Made by a program: the position numbers and the translations under genes. A stretch of 64,000 bases of DNA from Leclercia sp. AS011 (GTDB lineage: Bacteria; Pseudomonadota; Gammaproteobacteria; Enterobacterales; Enterobacteriaceae). Numbering within the stretch: the stretch's first letter is position 1; each line of letters begins with the position of its first letter. Location of the stretch: positions 434,001 to 498,000 of the forward strand of contig NZ_JBBCMA010000001.1 of the NCBI RefSeq assembly GCF_037152535.1. The letters are read 5' to 3'. Shown here piece by piece: positions 11,436-20,662 of this stretch. The notes beneath the pieces were generated by a model that saw nothing but the letters and a program-made list of their open reading frames with translations, had not been told where the DNA came from and did not search any database.

Positions 11436-12788
11436 CTAGCTAAAGACCACCTGCGCCCAGCGGGCCAGCCCGGCGGTGACGGAGCCGAAATCATCGCCCC
11501 CGGCAATCGGAATTCCCGGCAGCTGCTGCGCCAGCGCTTTTTTGATCAGCGGCGAGCGGGCGCTACCGCCGGTCAAATAGATCACGTCCGGCTTCTCGTT
11601 GCCGTTATCCAGCGCCAGCTGCACCTGTTCCAGAATGCGCTGTAACGGCTGTGCAAGCGCCGCTTCCAGCCCCTGCTGGCTAATAGCGGTCGTCAGCTCA
11701 TCGCTGATAAACGGCAGCGTCACGGCGTGCTCTGCGGCCTCGGAGAGCGCAATTTTGCTCTCTTCGGCGCTGCGCACCATCCGGTAGCTCAGGCGCTGAC
11801 GCCACACTTTATGCAGCAGCGCCACTTTGTCACCGTCCTGGGCGTCGCGCACCAGGTCGTTCAGGAAACGCCCGTTGGCGACGCTGTAGAAATCGCTTTG
11901 CGCCGGTACGTCGTTGATCGCCACCGCGTTCCACCACGGCAGGATCGGCAGGGCGGTGCCTTTTTCGGTCAGGCCACCCAAGCCGAGCAGCGGCATCAGG
12001 CTCCTGAAGGCCAGAGCGATGTCGAGGTCGTTACCGCCGATACGGCAGCCGCTGTGTCCCAGCAGGCTGGTTTCACGATCCCGGCGCTGGTGCCATGCCG
12101 GGCCCATCAGCAGCAGCGAGCAGTCGGTGGTCCCGCCGCCGATATCCACCACCAGCACCCGTTTTTCACTGCTCAGGGTCGCTTCGAAGTCCAGACCGGC
12201 GGCAACCGGCTCATACTGGAACACCACGTCGCGGAAGCCCGCGCGCTGGGCGGCACGCTCGAGGATCCCCTGGGCCTGCTGGTTGGCCTCATCGCCCCCC
12301 AGCCCCTGGAAGTTGATCGGACGACCAATCACCGCCTGGGTGATCTCCTCCGTCAGCTGGGACTGCGCCTGCTGGCGAATGTGCAGCATCATGGCGCAGA
12401 CCAGATCTTCAAACAGCGCCACCTGCTGCGGCTTCAGACCGCTGGCACCGAGGAAGGATTTGGGGGACTTAACGAAGTACACCTCCTCCGGATCCTCAAT
12501 GTAGTGACCCAGCGACGACAGACCAAACTGTACGCTGCCCGGGTTCACGTCGATATCTTCGTCGCGGTTAAAGTTGACCGCGCGGCGCAGCAGCGCCTGG
12601 GTTTCCGGGCCGGTGGCCGGAACCTGGTGATGGCGGTACAGCCACTCGCTCACCGCCTCGCGGGTCGGTGCGCAGAGCATCGACGGCAGCAGCGTGCTGT
12701 TGTTTTCCATTTTTAGCAGCTGCGGCTGCCCGTTTTGCATTACCGCTACTGAGCAGTTGGCGGTGCCATAGTCAAATCCGATAAACAC
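11436..12788 (-). CDS. yegD: YegD, Hsp70-like ATPase-fold protein
   Basis: A 450-residue protein with the actin/Hsp70 nucleotide-binding fold: phosphate-1 motif IGFDYGTANCSVAV at the N-terminus, phosphate-2 motif VLVVDIGGGTTDCSLLLMG near residue 210, and the adenosine motif VIYLTGGSARSPLI near residue 400. It lacks the DnaK substrate-binding domain, so it is an atypical Hsp70 relative whose client is unknown; E. coli YegD has the same length. It is divergent from alkA, with a 133-base gap between the two starts. Whether it acts as a chaperone cannot be inferred from sequence. Confidence 0.93.
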   Translation of the reverse strand: MFIGFDYGTANCSVAVMQNGQPQLLKMENNSTLLPSMLCAPTREAVSEWLYRHHQVPATGPETQALLRRAVNFNRDEDIDVNPGSVQFGLSSLGHYIEDPEEVYFVKSPKSFLGASGLKPQQVALFEDLVCAMMLHIRQQAQSQLTEEITQAVIGRPINFQGLGGDEANQQAQGILERAAQRAGFRDVVFQYEPVAAGLDFEATLSSEKRVLVVDIGGGTTDCSLLLMGPAWHQRRDRETSLLGHSGCRIGGNDLDIALAFRSLMPLLGLGGLTEKGTALPILPWWNAVAINDVPAQSDFYSVANGRFLNDLVRDAQDGDKVALLHKVWRQRLSYRMVRSAEESKIALSEAAEHAVTLPFISDELTTAISQQGLEAALAQPLQRILEQVQLALDNGNEKPDVIYLTGGSARSPLIKKALAQQLPGIPIAGGDDFGSVTAGLARWAQVVFS

Positions 12789-12921
12789 GTCAGCGTCCCC
12801 ATGCCATTGAGAAGGGGCGAGACTTTAGCGAAATGTCAGGCTGGCGACAACAGGAATATGAAAGCAAGGCGCAACCCGTCATCTGCGTTTATGCTGTGAC
12901 AGGACAACAAAAGGAGCGACG

Positions 12922-13785
12922 ATGTTTACCCTGACCTGGCAGCCGCCCTATGACTGGCAATGGATGTTGAAATTTCTTGGCGACCGTGCGGTCGCCGGGA
13001 TTGAAATCGTCACCCCCACCGACTACACCCGTAGCTTTGCCTGGCAGGGCCACCGGGGGCTAATCCACGTGACGCCGCAACCCGGGGGGACGCTGGAGGT
13101 GGTGCTCAGCGACGGACTTTTACCGATTGCCGATCTCTGCCTGGCGCGCATCACCCGCCTGCTCGATCTGCACTGCGATCCGCAGCAGATCGCCGTTGCG
13201 CTGGGTAGCCTCGGGGCCGCACGGCCTGGCCTGCGCCTGCCGGGATCGGTTGATACCTGGGAGCAGGGCGTGCGGGCGATCCTCGGGCAGCTGGTCAGCG
13301 TGGCGATGGCCGCCAGGCTGACGGCGAAGCTGGTGGCGCTCTGCGGCGAACCTCTGACTGACGCGCCGGGCTATCGCTGTTTCCCGGAGCCTGCCGCGGT
13401 GGCGGGGGCCGATCCGCTGGCCCTGAAGGCGCTGGGTATGCCGCTTAAGCGCGCTGAATCGCTGATTCATCTCGCGCAGTCGGTGGTGGCGGGGGACTTT
13501 CCGTCGCAGGCCCCGGAGGATATCGACAGCGCGATAAAAGCCCTGCAGACCCGGCCGGGTATCGGCCGCTGGACGGCGAACTACTTCGCCCTGCGCGGCT
13601 GGCAGGCCAAAGATGTCTTTCTGGCGGATGATTATCTGATCAAGCAGCGCTTTGCCGGGATGACCCCGGCGCAGATACGTCGCTATGCCGAACGCTGGCA
13701 GCCCTGGCGCTCGTACGCCCTGCTGCATATCTGGTACACCGACGGCTGGTCGCCGTCAGTTGATGGCGAAATAACTGGTATTTAG
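12922..13785 (+). CDS. alkA: AlkA, DNA-3-methyladenine glycosylase II
   Basis: A 287-residue base-excision repair enzyme that removes alkylated purines and O2-methylpyrimidines. The N-terminal AlkA domain (1-~110) is followed by the HhH-GPD domain; the helix-hairpin-helix LQTRPGIGRWTANYFALRG (208-226) precedes the catalytic aspartate D237 in LADDYLI. This aligns with D238 of E. coli AlkA. The ATG at 12922 follows an AAAGGAGCG ribosome-binding site. Its last 30 bases overlap the convergent dgcE 3' end. It lacks the N-terminal Ada regulatory domain. Induction by Ada is known in E. coli; I could not identify an Ada box here with confidence. Confidence 0.95.
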   Translation: MFTLTWQPPYDWQWMLKFLGDRAVAGIEIVTPTDYTRSFAWQGHRGLIHVTPQPGGTLEVVLSDGLLPIADLCLARITRLLDLHCDPQQIAVALGSLGAARPGLRLPGSVDTWEQGVRAILGQLVSVAMAARLTAKLVALCGEPLTDAPGYRCFPEPAAVAGADPLALKALGMPLKRAESLIHLAQSVVAGDFPSQAPEDIDSAIKALQTRPGIGRWTANYFALRGWQAKDVFLADDYLIKQRFAGMTPAQIRRYAERWQPWRSYALLHIWYTDGWSPSVDGEITGI

Positions 13786-16700
13786 CAGGAGCTCCAGCGG
13801 CTGCGGCTCGCCGATGGTGTTGCCGAAGATGTAGTCGATGCCAATGCCGGAGAGGGTGTCCATCATGATCGGCTGATTGCTCGGCCCGGCAATGGTTTTG
13901 ATGCCCAGACGGCGGGCATGTCCCTGAATGATGGTTACCAGCATCTCATCCATCAGGTTACCGTGGACGTTGACCACCAGCTCCGGATCGAGGAGCAGGT
14001 AATCGGCCATCTGCGCGCTCAGGTGGTTGAACACCTCCATATCGCGGCCCACGTGGCTGAGGATAATCTGGCATCCGGCCTGGCGCAGCTTATACAGGTT
14101 GTTGTGGGTGTGCTCATCCTCCAGCGTCAGCACGCTGACGTGCACCACCAGATGCAGCAGCCGCGGCTGTAGCGGACTGGTGCTCAGCATCTCCAGCAGT
14201 TCATCCACCAGCGTGGCGCTGGCGAGTCCGGCCATCGACAGCGGCAGGGCGACCCCGGTGCCTTTGCTGGTCAGCGGCGTGGCGAAATTGCGGAAAAACT
14301 CCTGCAGAATACGTCTGTCGAGGGCGTGAATCAGTTCAGGCTCTGCCAGCCCGGCCCGGAAGGCCTGCTCTTCAAGCATCTCGCCGTCATTGGTCCACAG
14401 GCGCAGGGTCAGCATCCAGAAGGTACTGCTTTCCGGGATCCGCGGTGAGGCGACGCTGCGGGCGATCATCAACAGATGGTTGTCTTTGATCATGTGCCAC
14501 TGCTCGTCGAGGGAGATAGTGCCCGGCTCGCTGTGCAAGCGTTCCTGCTGCGGTTCATACACCGTCACCACGCCGCGACCGTTGTTTTTCGAGGAGTAGC
14601 AGGCGATATCGGCCTGCGACATCACCTCGGAGGCCTGATTGTTGCGCTCGTCAATCTGGGTGATCCCGGCGCTGGCGCCAATCCGGTGCAGGCGGCCTTC
14701 CCACATAAAGTGATAGTCGTTGATGGCGTCAATGATGCGACCGGCAATGTAGCGCGCGCTTTCGGTATTGCAATCCGGCAGCAGCAGGCCAAATTCATCC
14801 CCGCCGAGGCGCGCCAGCATATCGGTGGAGCGCAGCATGCTGAGCATCAGCGACGACAGTTCCCGCAGCAGGGCATCCCCCGCCGCGTGGCCTGCGGTGT
14901 CGTTGACCGCCTTAAAGCGGTCGAGGTCGATAAACACCAGCGCATGCCGCTGACGGGTATCCTGCACGGTGTGCAACATCCGCTTGAGATAGGCCTCAAA
15001 GCTGACGCGGTTCGCCAGGTGAGTGAGGGCATCGTGCGAGGCGTTATAGCTCAGCTCGCGCAGCATTTTGCGCGACTCGGTGACGTCCTGGATGACCAGC
15101 ACCGAGCCGATGTTTTGCCCGTCGAGGGTGCTGAGCGGGGTAATGCTGTAGTGAATGTCGTAGCTGCCGCCGTTGCGGCTGTGTAGCACCACATCCTGTT
15201 CGATGTCGGTCCGGGACATATCCCCGCTGTGAATGTTCTCCATCAGCGGGCCGTTATCCCCGAAGGTGATGTGCAGTACCGAGAGGATCGGCTGCCCCAG
15301 TGCATCCTGCTGTAGCCAGCCGCTCATCTTCTCCGCCACCGGGTTCATAAAGGTGACGTTCATATTCACATCGGTACAGAGCACCGCTTCGCCGATGGAA
15401 TCGAGGGTAATGTGCAGACGCTCTTTTTCCTGGAACAGCGCCTCATTCAACTCCTTGACCTCGGTCATGTCCATATTGATGCCGAGCACGCGTTCCACTT
15501 CACCCTGTTTATTCAACACCCGGTTCGCCAGAGCGCGGATGTGGCGAATGCCGTCTTTCACCCGGATGCGGAACTCCAGCTTGAACGGGACGCGGGCCGC
15601 CAGGGAGTCCCGCACCACCTGTTCCGCCTGGGCGCGATCTTCCGGCAGCATGCACTCGTGCCACAGCTGCCAGGTGGGCTTAACGTGGGCAGGCACTTCG
15701 TACAGCTCGAACATGCGCTTGTCCCAGCTGATAACGTCAGGTTTAACGTCCCACTCCCAGATGCCGATGCCGCCCGCTTCGTTGGCGAGGGTAATACGCT
15801 CCATCAGGCGCTTATTGACCCATTCGGTATGCTTGAGATCGTTAATGTCTTCAATCTGGGCAATAAAGTAGAGCGGCGTGCCGTCGGCGTGGCGCACCAG
15901 CGACACCGCCAGCAGCGCCCAGACCACCTCGCCATTGCGAGTGTAGTAGCGTTTCTCCAGCGAGTAGCTGTTGATTTCGCCCTTTAACAGCTGGTCCAGC
16001 TGCGCCAGATCGTTTTCCAGATCTTCCGGCCAGGTTAACTGCTGGAAGTTAAGGGCGCGCAGCTCTGACTGGCTGTAGCCGAGGAACTGACACAGCGCTT
16101 TGTTGGCCTGCAGCCATTGACCGTCGGTGCTCACCAGCGCCATGCCGATAACCGAGTACTCCATGGCGTTACGGAAACGCTCTTCGCTCTCGGTAATGTG
16201 CTTACGCTCGGCGCGAAACGCGTACATCACCATGGTCATGACGTTAGCAGGCAGCAGCATCATCAGGAACGGCAGCCAGGGGGCGTTGATCATCGCGTAG
16301 GCATTCTGCGTCGCCAGCGGGGCGGGATTTTTGGCGATCATCAACGACACCGTCATCACCGTGACGAGGAAGACCAGAAAGGCCTCCAGGCGCGGCAGAC
16401 GCACGGCGCTCCACATCAACAGAACGATAATGGCCGTAAACGGCCAGGGCAGGAATTTCAGGGAGATCCAGCTAAGAAGCAGCGTCACCGCCATGGTCAG
16501 CAGGGTTTCAAGCAGCAACCGGGGATTGCGATGACGCAGAAGATAGTGTGGTTTGAACAGCAGGCCTAACGGCACCAGCGCCAGCGAACCGATGGATTCC
16601 GACAGCACCCAGACCAGGAAACTGCGCAGCGGCTCGTCGTTCGGCACCAGCAGATACATCAGCATCCCGCCCAGCAGGGGAGGGAACACGGCGCTACCGA

Positions 16701-17085
16701 TCGCCAGACGGATCCAGTCACCCAGATTTTGCAGCGGATTGTAGCTGGGCAGCAGTTTTCGCAGCAGCAGAGCCCCGACAAAGGCCTCTACAATATTGAT
16801 GGTGGTGTACCAGAGGTTGATCGACTCCAGGGAGAAGATCAGACTGGATGCCAGAATGTTACCGAGGGTGCAGGCGAGGGCGATCCCAGGCCACATCTTT
16901 CCGGCGTGGCGGTAAAACGCCACCATCATAATGGAGGTCGGGAACCATAAAGGTGCCAGAAATGTTCCGAAACGCGTTAGTTCGAGCGAAAACAGAGTGA
17001 AGATGAAGGTAACCAGACCAAGACTGACAAGCCGTAGTAAAGGATGTGGCGTAGTTACCAAAACGCGCTGGTATTTTTTATTCAT
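13756..17085 (-). CDS. dgcE: DgcE (YegE), membrane diguanylate cyclase with MASE1, PAS, GGDEF and degenerate EAL domains
   Basis: From the ATG at 17085 it has 1109 residues (E. coli 1105). The order is a MASE1 membrane sensor with about eight segments (~8-290), three PAS domains (~300-415, ~425-540, ~550-670), a GGDEF domain with intact active-site motif LGGDEFGLLLPD (761-765 for GGDEF), and a C-terminal EAL-like domain in which no ExL signature is visible. It should therefore make c-di-GMP and not degrade it. In E. coli it feeds the curli/cellulose switch. The start was chosen by alignment of MNKKYQRVL to the E. coli N-terminus; an ATG at 17109 and a TTG at 17124 are in frame and possible. 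Its end overlaps alkA by 30 bases. Confidence 0.93.
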   Translation of the reverse strand: MNKKYQRVLVTTPHPLLRLVSLGLVTFIFTLFSLELTRFGTFLAPLWFPTSIMMVAFYRHAGKMWPGIALACTLGNILASSLIFSLESINLWYTTINIVEAFVGALLLRKLLPSYNPLQNLGDWIRLAIGSAVFPPLLGGMLMYLLVPNDEPLRSFLVWVLSESIGSLALVPLGLLFKPHYLLRHRNPRLLLETLLTMAVTLLLSWISLKFLPWPFTAIIVLLMWSAVRLPRLEAFLVFLVTVMTVSLMIAKNPAPLATQNAYAMINAPWLPFLMMLLPANVMTMVMYAFRAERKHITESEERFRNAMEYSVIGMALVSTDGQWLQANKALCQFLGYSQSELRALNFQQLTWPEDLENDLAQLDQLLKGEINSYSLEKRYYTRNGEVVWALLAVSLVRHADGTPLYFIAQIEDINDLKHTEWVNKRLMERITLANEAGGIGIWEWDVKPDVISWDKRMFELYEVPAHVKPTWQLWHECMLPEDRAQAEQVVRDSLAARVPFKLEFRIRVKDGIRHIRALANRVLNKQGEVERVLGINMDMTEVKELNEALFQEKERLHITLDSIGEAVLCTDVNMNVTFMNPVAEKMSGWLQQDALGQPILSVLHITFGDNGPLMENIHSGDMSRTDIEQDVVLHSRNGGSYDIHYSITPLSTLDGQNIGSVLVIQDVTESRKMLRELSYNASHDALTHLANRVSFEAYLKRMLHTVQDTRQRHALVFIDLDRFKAVNDTAGHAAGDALLRELSSLMLSMLRSTDMLARLGGDEFGLLLPDCNTESARYIAGRIIDAINDYHFMWEGRLHRIGASAGITQIDERNNQASEVMSQADIACYSSKNNGRGVVTVYEPQQERLHSEPGTISLDEQWHMIKDNHLLMIARSVASPRIPESSTFWMLTLRLWTNDGEMLEEQAFRAGLAEPELIHALDRRILQEFFRNFATPLTSKGTGVALPLSMAGLASATLVDELLEMLSTSPLQPRLLHLVVHVSVLTLEDEHTHNNLYKLRQAGCQIILSHVGRDMEVFNHLSAQMADYLLLDPELVVNVHGNLMDEMLVTIIQGHARRLGIKTIAGPSNQPIMMDTLSGIGIDYIFGNTIGEPQPLELLLNTSYFAIN

Positions 17086-17429
17086 TACCGCTTTATCCGA
17101 AGACGCCATGCCGCCAGGAGCCAACTCCGGACGAGTTCATTTTCTAATTTGGATCATGCTAGTACAAACAATTTACAATTAATATGGTATCCGCTCATAA
17201 TTTGACACCACAGAGTTATTAAATACTTATCCTGCAAAAAATTCATCTTTGGCGCTGAAAAAGTAAGCGGGCAAAGTTGTAACAGGGACGATACACGCGG
17301 ACCTGGAACGCGTCTCGCATAACATTTCTATTCGACTGGTATCAGGCCCGTTAAATCCCTATAATTGCCGCGTTTGACGCTCAGGCGTCGTCCTTCCTTT
17401 ACATCCAGGTTACTCAGGTCGCAAAATTT
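17086..17429. promoter_or_regulatory. Divergent dgcE-udk intergenic region with a udk -10 element
   Basis: About 340 bases separate the chosen dgcE start from udk. A perfect TATAAT lies at 17360-17365, about 65 bases before the udk ATG, without a good -35 at the ideal distance (TTCGAC at 17331-17336 is too far, 23 bases). The AT-rich stretch 17145-17240 probably holds the dgcE promoter, but I cannot define it. No gene or repeat is seen. Confidence 0.5.
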
Positions 17430-18071
17430 ATGACTGATAAGTCTCATCAGTGCGTCATTATAGGCATCGCCGGCGCATCGGCTTCAGGTAAAAGTCTCAT
17501 TGCCAGTACGCTTTACCGTGAATTACGTGAACAGGTCGGTGATGAGCACATCGGTGTCATTCCAGAAGACAGCTACTACAAAGATCAAAGCCATCTGTCG
17601 ATGGAAGAGCGTGTTAAGACCAATTATGACCATCCCAGCGCGATGGATCACAGTCTGTTATTCCAGCACCTTCAGGCCCTGAAAAACGGCACCGCCATTG
17701 AGCTGCCGGTTTATAGCTATGTTGAACACACCCGTCTGCAGGAAACCGTTCGCATTGCACCGAAAAAGGTCATTATCCTCGAAGGGATCCTGCTCCTGAC
17801 CGACGCTCGCCTGCGCGAGTCGATGAATTTCTCCATTTTTGTTGATACCCCGCTGGATATCTGCCTGATGCGCCGCATCAAGCGCGACGTGAACGAACGC
17901 GGCCGCTCCATGGATTCGGTCATGGCGCAGTACCAGAAAACGGTCCGCCCAATGTTCCTGCAGTTCATCGAGCCCTCCAAACAGTATGCCGATATCATCG
18001 TGCCGCGCGGGGGTAAAAACCGCATTGCCATTGATATTCTGAAAGCGAAAATCAGCCAGTTTTTTGAATAA
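17430..18071 (+). CDS. udk: Udk, uridine/cytidine kinase
   Basis: A 213-residue P-loop kinase that phosphorylates uridine and cytidine in pyrimidine salvage. The Walker A motif GASASGKS lies at 15-22; PEDSYYKD (~45-52) belongs to the nucleoside site, and [17 protein letters not shown] is the lid region. Full length relative to E. coli. It is first in the co-directional set udk-dcd-asmA. Confidence 0.97.
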   Translation: MTDKSHQCVIIGIAGASASGKSLIASTLYRELREQVGDEHIGVIPEDSYYKDQSHLSMEERVKTNYDHPSAMDHSLLFQHLQALKNGTAIELPVYSYVEHTRLQETVRIAPKKVIILEGILLLTDARLRESMNFSIFVDTPLDICLMRRIKRDVNERGRSMDSVMAQYQKTVRPMFLQFIEPSKQYADIIVPRGGKNRIAIDILKAKISQFFE

Positions 18072-18161
18072 CACCCGCGAATTGTGTAACGTTCAAAGAG
18101 AATCGGGTTCGCCCTCCGGCTTGCTGGCCTGAGGGCGCGATGCACGAAAGGAGAAAGTGGC

Positions 18162-18743
18162 ATGCGTCTTTGTGACCGAGATATTGAAGCCTGGCTGGAT
18201 GAAGGCCGTCTGACCATCACCCCGCGCCCGCCGGTTGAGCGGATTAACGGCGTCACTGTCGATGTGCGTCTGGGTAATAAGTTTCGTACCTTCAGCGGTC
18301 ATACCGCGCCCTTTATCGACCTTAGCGGGCCGAAAGATGAAGTCAGCGCCGCCCTCGATCGGGTGATGAGCGATGAAATCGTGCTGGCCGACGGCGACGC
18401 CTTTTACCTGCATCCGGGTGAACTGGCGCTGGCGGTCACCTTTGAGTCAATCACCCTGCCGGCGGATCTGGTGGGCTGGCTCGACGGACGCTCCTCGCTG
18501 GCGCGTCTGGGGCTGATGGTGCACGTCACCGCGCACCGTATCGATCCAGGCTGGTCCGGGCGGATCGTGCTGGAGTTTTTCAACGCGGGTAAACTGCCGC
18601 TGGCGCTGCGCCCGGGCATGATGATCGGCGCGTTGAGTTTTGAGCCATTAACCGGCCCGGCGGCCCGTCCGTATAACGCCCGCCAGGACGCAAAATATCG
18701 CGACCAGCAGGGTGCGGTCGCCAGTCGTATTGATAAAGACTGA
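18162..18743 (+). CDS. dcd: Dcd, dCTP deaminase
   Basis: A 193-residue trimeric enzyme converting dCTP to dUTP, the main dUMP source for thymidylate in enteric bacteria. The signature [20 protein letters not shown] includes S111 and R115, and the catalytic glutamate E138 lies in RIVLEFFN. Length equals the E. coli protein. It lies 90 bases after udk and 27 bases before asmA, probably co-transcribed. Confidence 0.97.
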   Translation: MRLCDRDIEAWLDEGRLTITPRPPVERINGVTVDVRLGNKFRTFSGHTAPFIDLSGPKDEVSAALDRVMSDEIVLADGDAFYLHPGELALAVTFESITLPADLVGWLDGRSSLARLGLMVHVTAHRIDPGWSGRIVLEFFNAGKLPLALRPGMMIGALSFEPLTGPAARPYNARQDAKYRDQQGAVASRIDKD

Positions 18744-18770
18744 GCTTAAATCCGGTCCATTGAGGAAGCC

Positions 18771-20624
18771 ATGAGAAGAGTTCTGACAACGCTGATGATT
18801 TTGCTGGTGGTGCTGGTTGCGGGCCTGTCAGCGTTGGTTCTGCTGGTCAATCCCAATGACTTTCGCGCCTATATGGTGCGACAGGTCGAGGCCCGCAGCG
18901 GTTACGCTCTGAAGCTGGAGGGGCCGCTGCGCTGGCACGTCTGGCCGCAGCTCAGCATCTTATCCGGGCGCATGTCGCTGACCGCACCGGGGGCATCCGT
19001 ACCGCTGGTGGCCGCCGACAATATGCGCCTCGACGTGGCACTGATCCCGCTGTTCTCGCATCAGCTGCAGGTCAATCAGGTGATGCTCAAAGGGGCGGTG
19101 ATCCAGCTCACCCCGCAGTCAGAAGCGGTACGTAACGTCGATGCGCCGGTGGCCCCGCGTGAAAACACGCTCCCGGATAAAGCGGACGATACCGGCTGGT
19201 CGTTTGATATTGGTCACCTGAAAGTGGCAGACAGCCTGCTGGTGTTCCAGCATGAAGGGGCCGAGCAGGTCACGGTGCGCAATATCAACCTGCAGATGAC
19301 CCAGGATGAACATCACAAAGGCAAGATCGACTTCAGCGGTCGCGTTAACCGTAACCAGCGCGATCTGACTCTCGCCCTTACGGCAAATGTGAATGCCTCT
19401 GACTATCCGCATCTGCTTAGCGCCGATATCCAGCAACTGAGCTGGCAGCTGACCGGCGTCGATCTGCCGGCGCAGGGCATCAGCGGGCAGGGCACCCTGC
19501 AGGCGCTGTGGCGTGAAGAGCAGAAGCAGCTCGAACTTAACCAGCTCAATTTACAGGCCAATGACAGCGCCCTGACCGGACAGGCCAGCGTGATCCTGAG
19601 CAACGAACCGCAGTGGAACATGAACCTGCAGTTCGACAAGCTCAACCTGGAAAATCTGCTCCCGGCGCAGGTCGCCGCAGCCGCCGATGGCGACGCGGTA
19701 CAGCAGGGGCAAACGCAGGTCAAACTGCAGCGCCCGGTGATCTCTTCTAATCTGGAGCAGCCCGACTACAACGGCCTGCGCGGCTTTAGCGCCGAGATTC
19801 TGCTGAAAGCCAACAGCGTCCGCTGGCGGGGGATGGACTTCACGCAGGTCAGCAGCCAGATGTCCAACAAAAACGGCCTTCTGACCATTGCCGAGCTGAG
19901 CGGTAAGATGGGGGAAGGTCATATCTCTTTACCTGGCACGCTCGATGTGCGTAAAGCTGTCGCCCGGTCCGCTTTCCAGCCGCGTCTGGATAACATTGAG
20001 ATCGGCACCATCCTGAAGGCCTTTAACTACCCGATTTCGCTGACCGGCCGCCTGACCATGGCGGGTGATTTCTCCGGCAGCAAGATCGACGCCGAGGCCT
20101 TCCGGCACCACTGGCAGGGCCAGGCCCATCTGGAGATGCAGAATACCCGCATGGAAGGACTGAACTTCCAGCAGCTGGTGCAGCAGGCGGTAGAGCGTAG
20201 CAGCAATGTGAAGGTGAAAGAGAACGTTGATAATGCAACCCGTCTCGACAGCTTTGTCACCGATCTGACCCTCAACGAGGGGCAGGTAACGCTGGACGCC
20301 ATGCAGGGCGACTCACCGGTGCTGACGCTCGAAGGGAATGGCACCCTGGATCTCATTAAAGAGACGGCGGATACCCGCTTCAAAATCCGCGTGCTCGAGG
20401 GCTGGCTGGGTGAAGGTAAGCTGATCGATTTCCTGAAAACGACGCCAATCCCGCTGAACGTCTACGGCAACTGGCAGGCGCTGAACTATAGCCTGCAGGT
20501 GGATCAGCTTCTGCGTAAACATCTTCAGGACGAGGCGAAACGTCGTCTGAGCGGTTGGGCAGAGAAAAATAAAGATTCGCAGAACGGTAAAGATGTGAAG
20601 AAGCTGCTGGATAAGCTTCAGTAG
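18771..20624 (+). CDS. asmA: AsmA, inner-membrane-anchored AsmA-like bridge protein
   Basis: A 617-residue protein with one N-terminal membrane anchor (about residues 5-26) and a long periplasmic part of beta-rich AsmA repeats. AsmA family members (TamB, YhdP, YdbH) form grooves thought to carry phospholipid between membranes; E. coli AsmA was first found through suppressors of misfolded OmpF. It follows dcd and ends at a strong hairpin shared with the convergent yegH. No truncation is seen. Confidence 0.95.
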   Translation: MRRVLTTLMILLVVLVAGLSALVLLVNPNDFRAYMVRQVEARSGYALKLEGPLRWHVWPQLSILSGRMSLTAPGASVPLVAADNMRLDVALIPLFSHQLQVNQVMLKGAVIQLTPQSEAVRNVDAPVAPRENTLPDKADDTGWSFDIGHLKVADSLLVFQHEGAEQVTVRNINLQMTQDEHHKGKIDFSGRVNRNQRDLTLALTANVNASDYPHLLSADIQQLSWQLTGVDLPAQGISGQGTLQALWREEQKQLELNQLNLQANDSALTGQASVILSNEPQWNMNLQFDKLNLENLLPAQVAAAADGDAVQQGQTQVKLQRPVISSNLEQPDYNGLRGFSAEILLKANSVRWRGMDFTQVSSQMSNKNGLLTIAELSGKMGEGHISLPGTLDVRKAVARSAFQPRLDNIEIGTILKAFNYPISLTGRLTMAGDFSGSKIDAEAFRHHWQGQAHLEMQNTRMEGLNFQQLVQQAVERSSNVKVKENVDNATRLDSFVTDLTLNEGQVTLDAMQGDSPVLTLEGNGTLDLIKETADTRFKIRVLEGWLGEGKLIDFLKTTPIPLNVYGNWQALNYSLQVDQLLRKHLQDEAKRRLSGWAEKNKDSQNGKDVKKLLDKLQ

Positions 20625-20628
20625 CATT

Positions 20629-20658
20629 GTTCCCCTCACCCGGGAGGGTGAGGGGAAC
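20629..20658. terminator. Bidirectional hairpin between asmA and yegH
   Basis: A perfect 13-bp inverted repeat, GTTCCCCTCACCC with its complement, around a 4-base loop. There is no T-run, but its place between two converging stops (20624 and 20663) suits a shared terminator or 3'-end protector. A relative of this C/G-rich hairpin occurs at 38553-38575. Confidence 0.75.
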
Positions 20659-20662
20659 AGCA

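Noticed and set aside
17086..17124. TTG start extending DgcE by 13 residues
   Set aside because: The extension aligns with nothing in E. coli DgcE; ATG at 17085 gives the family N-terminus, though ATG at 17109 cannot be fully excluded.
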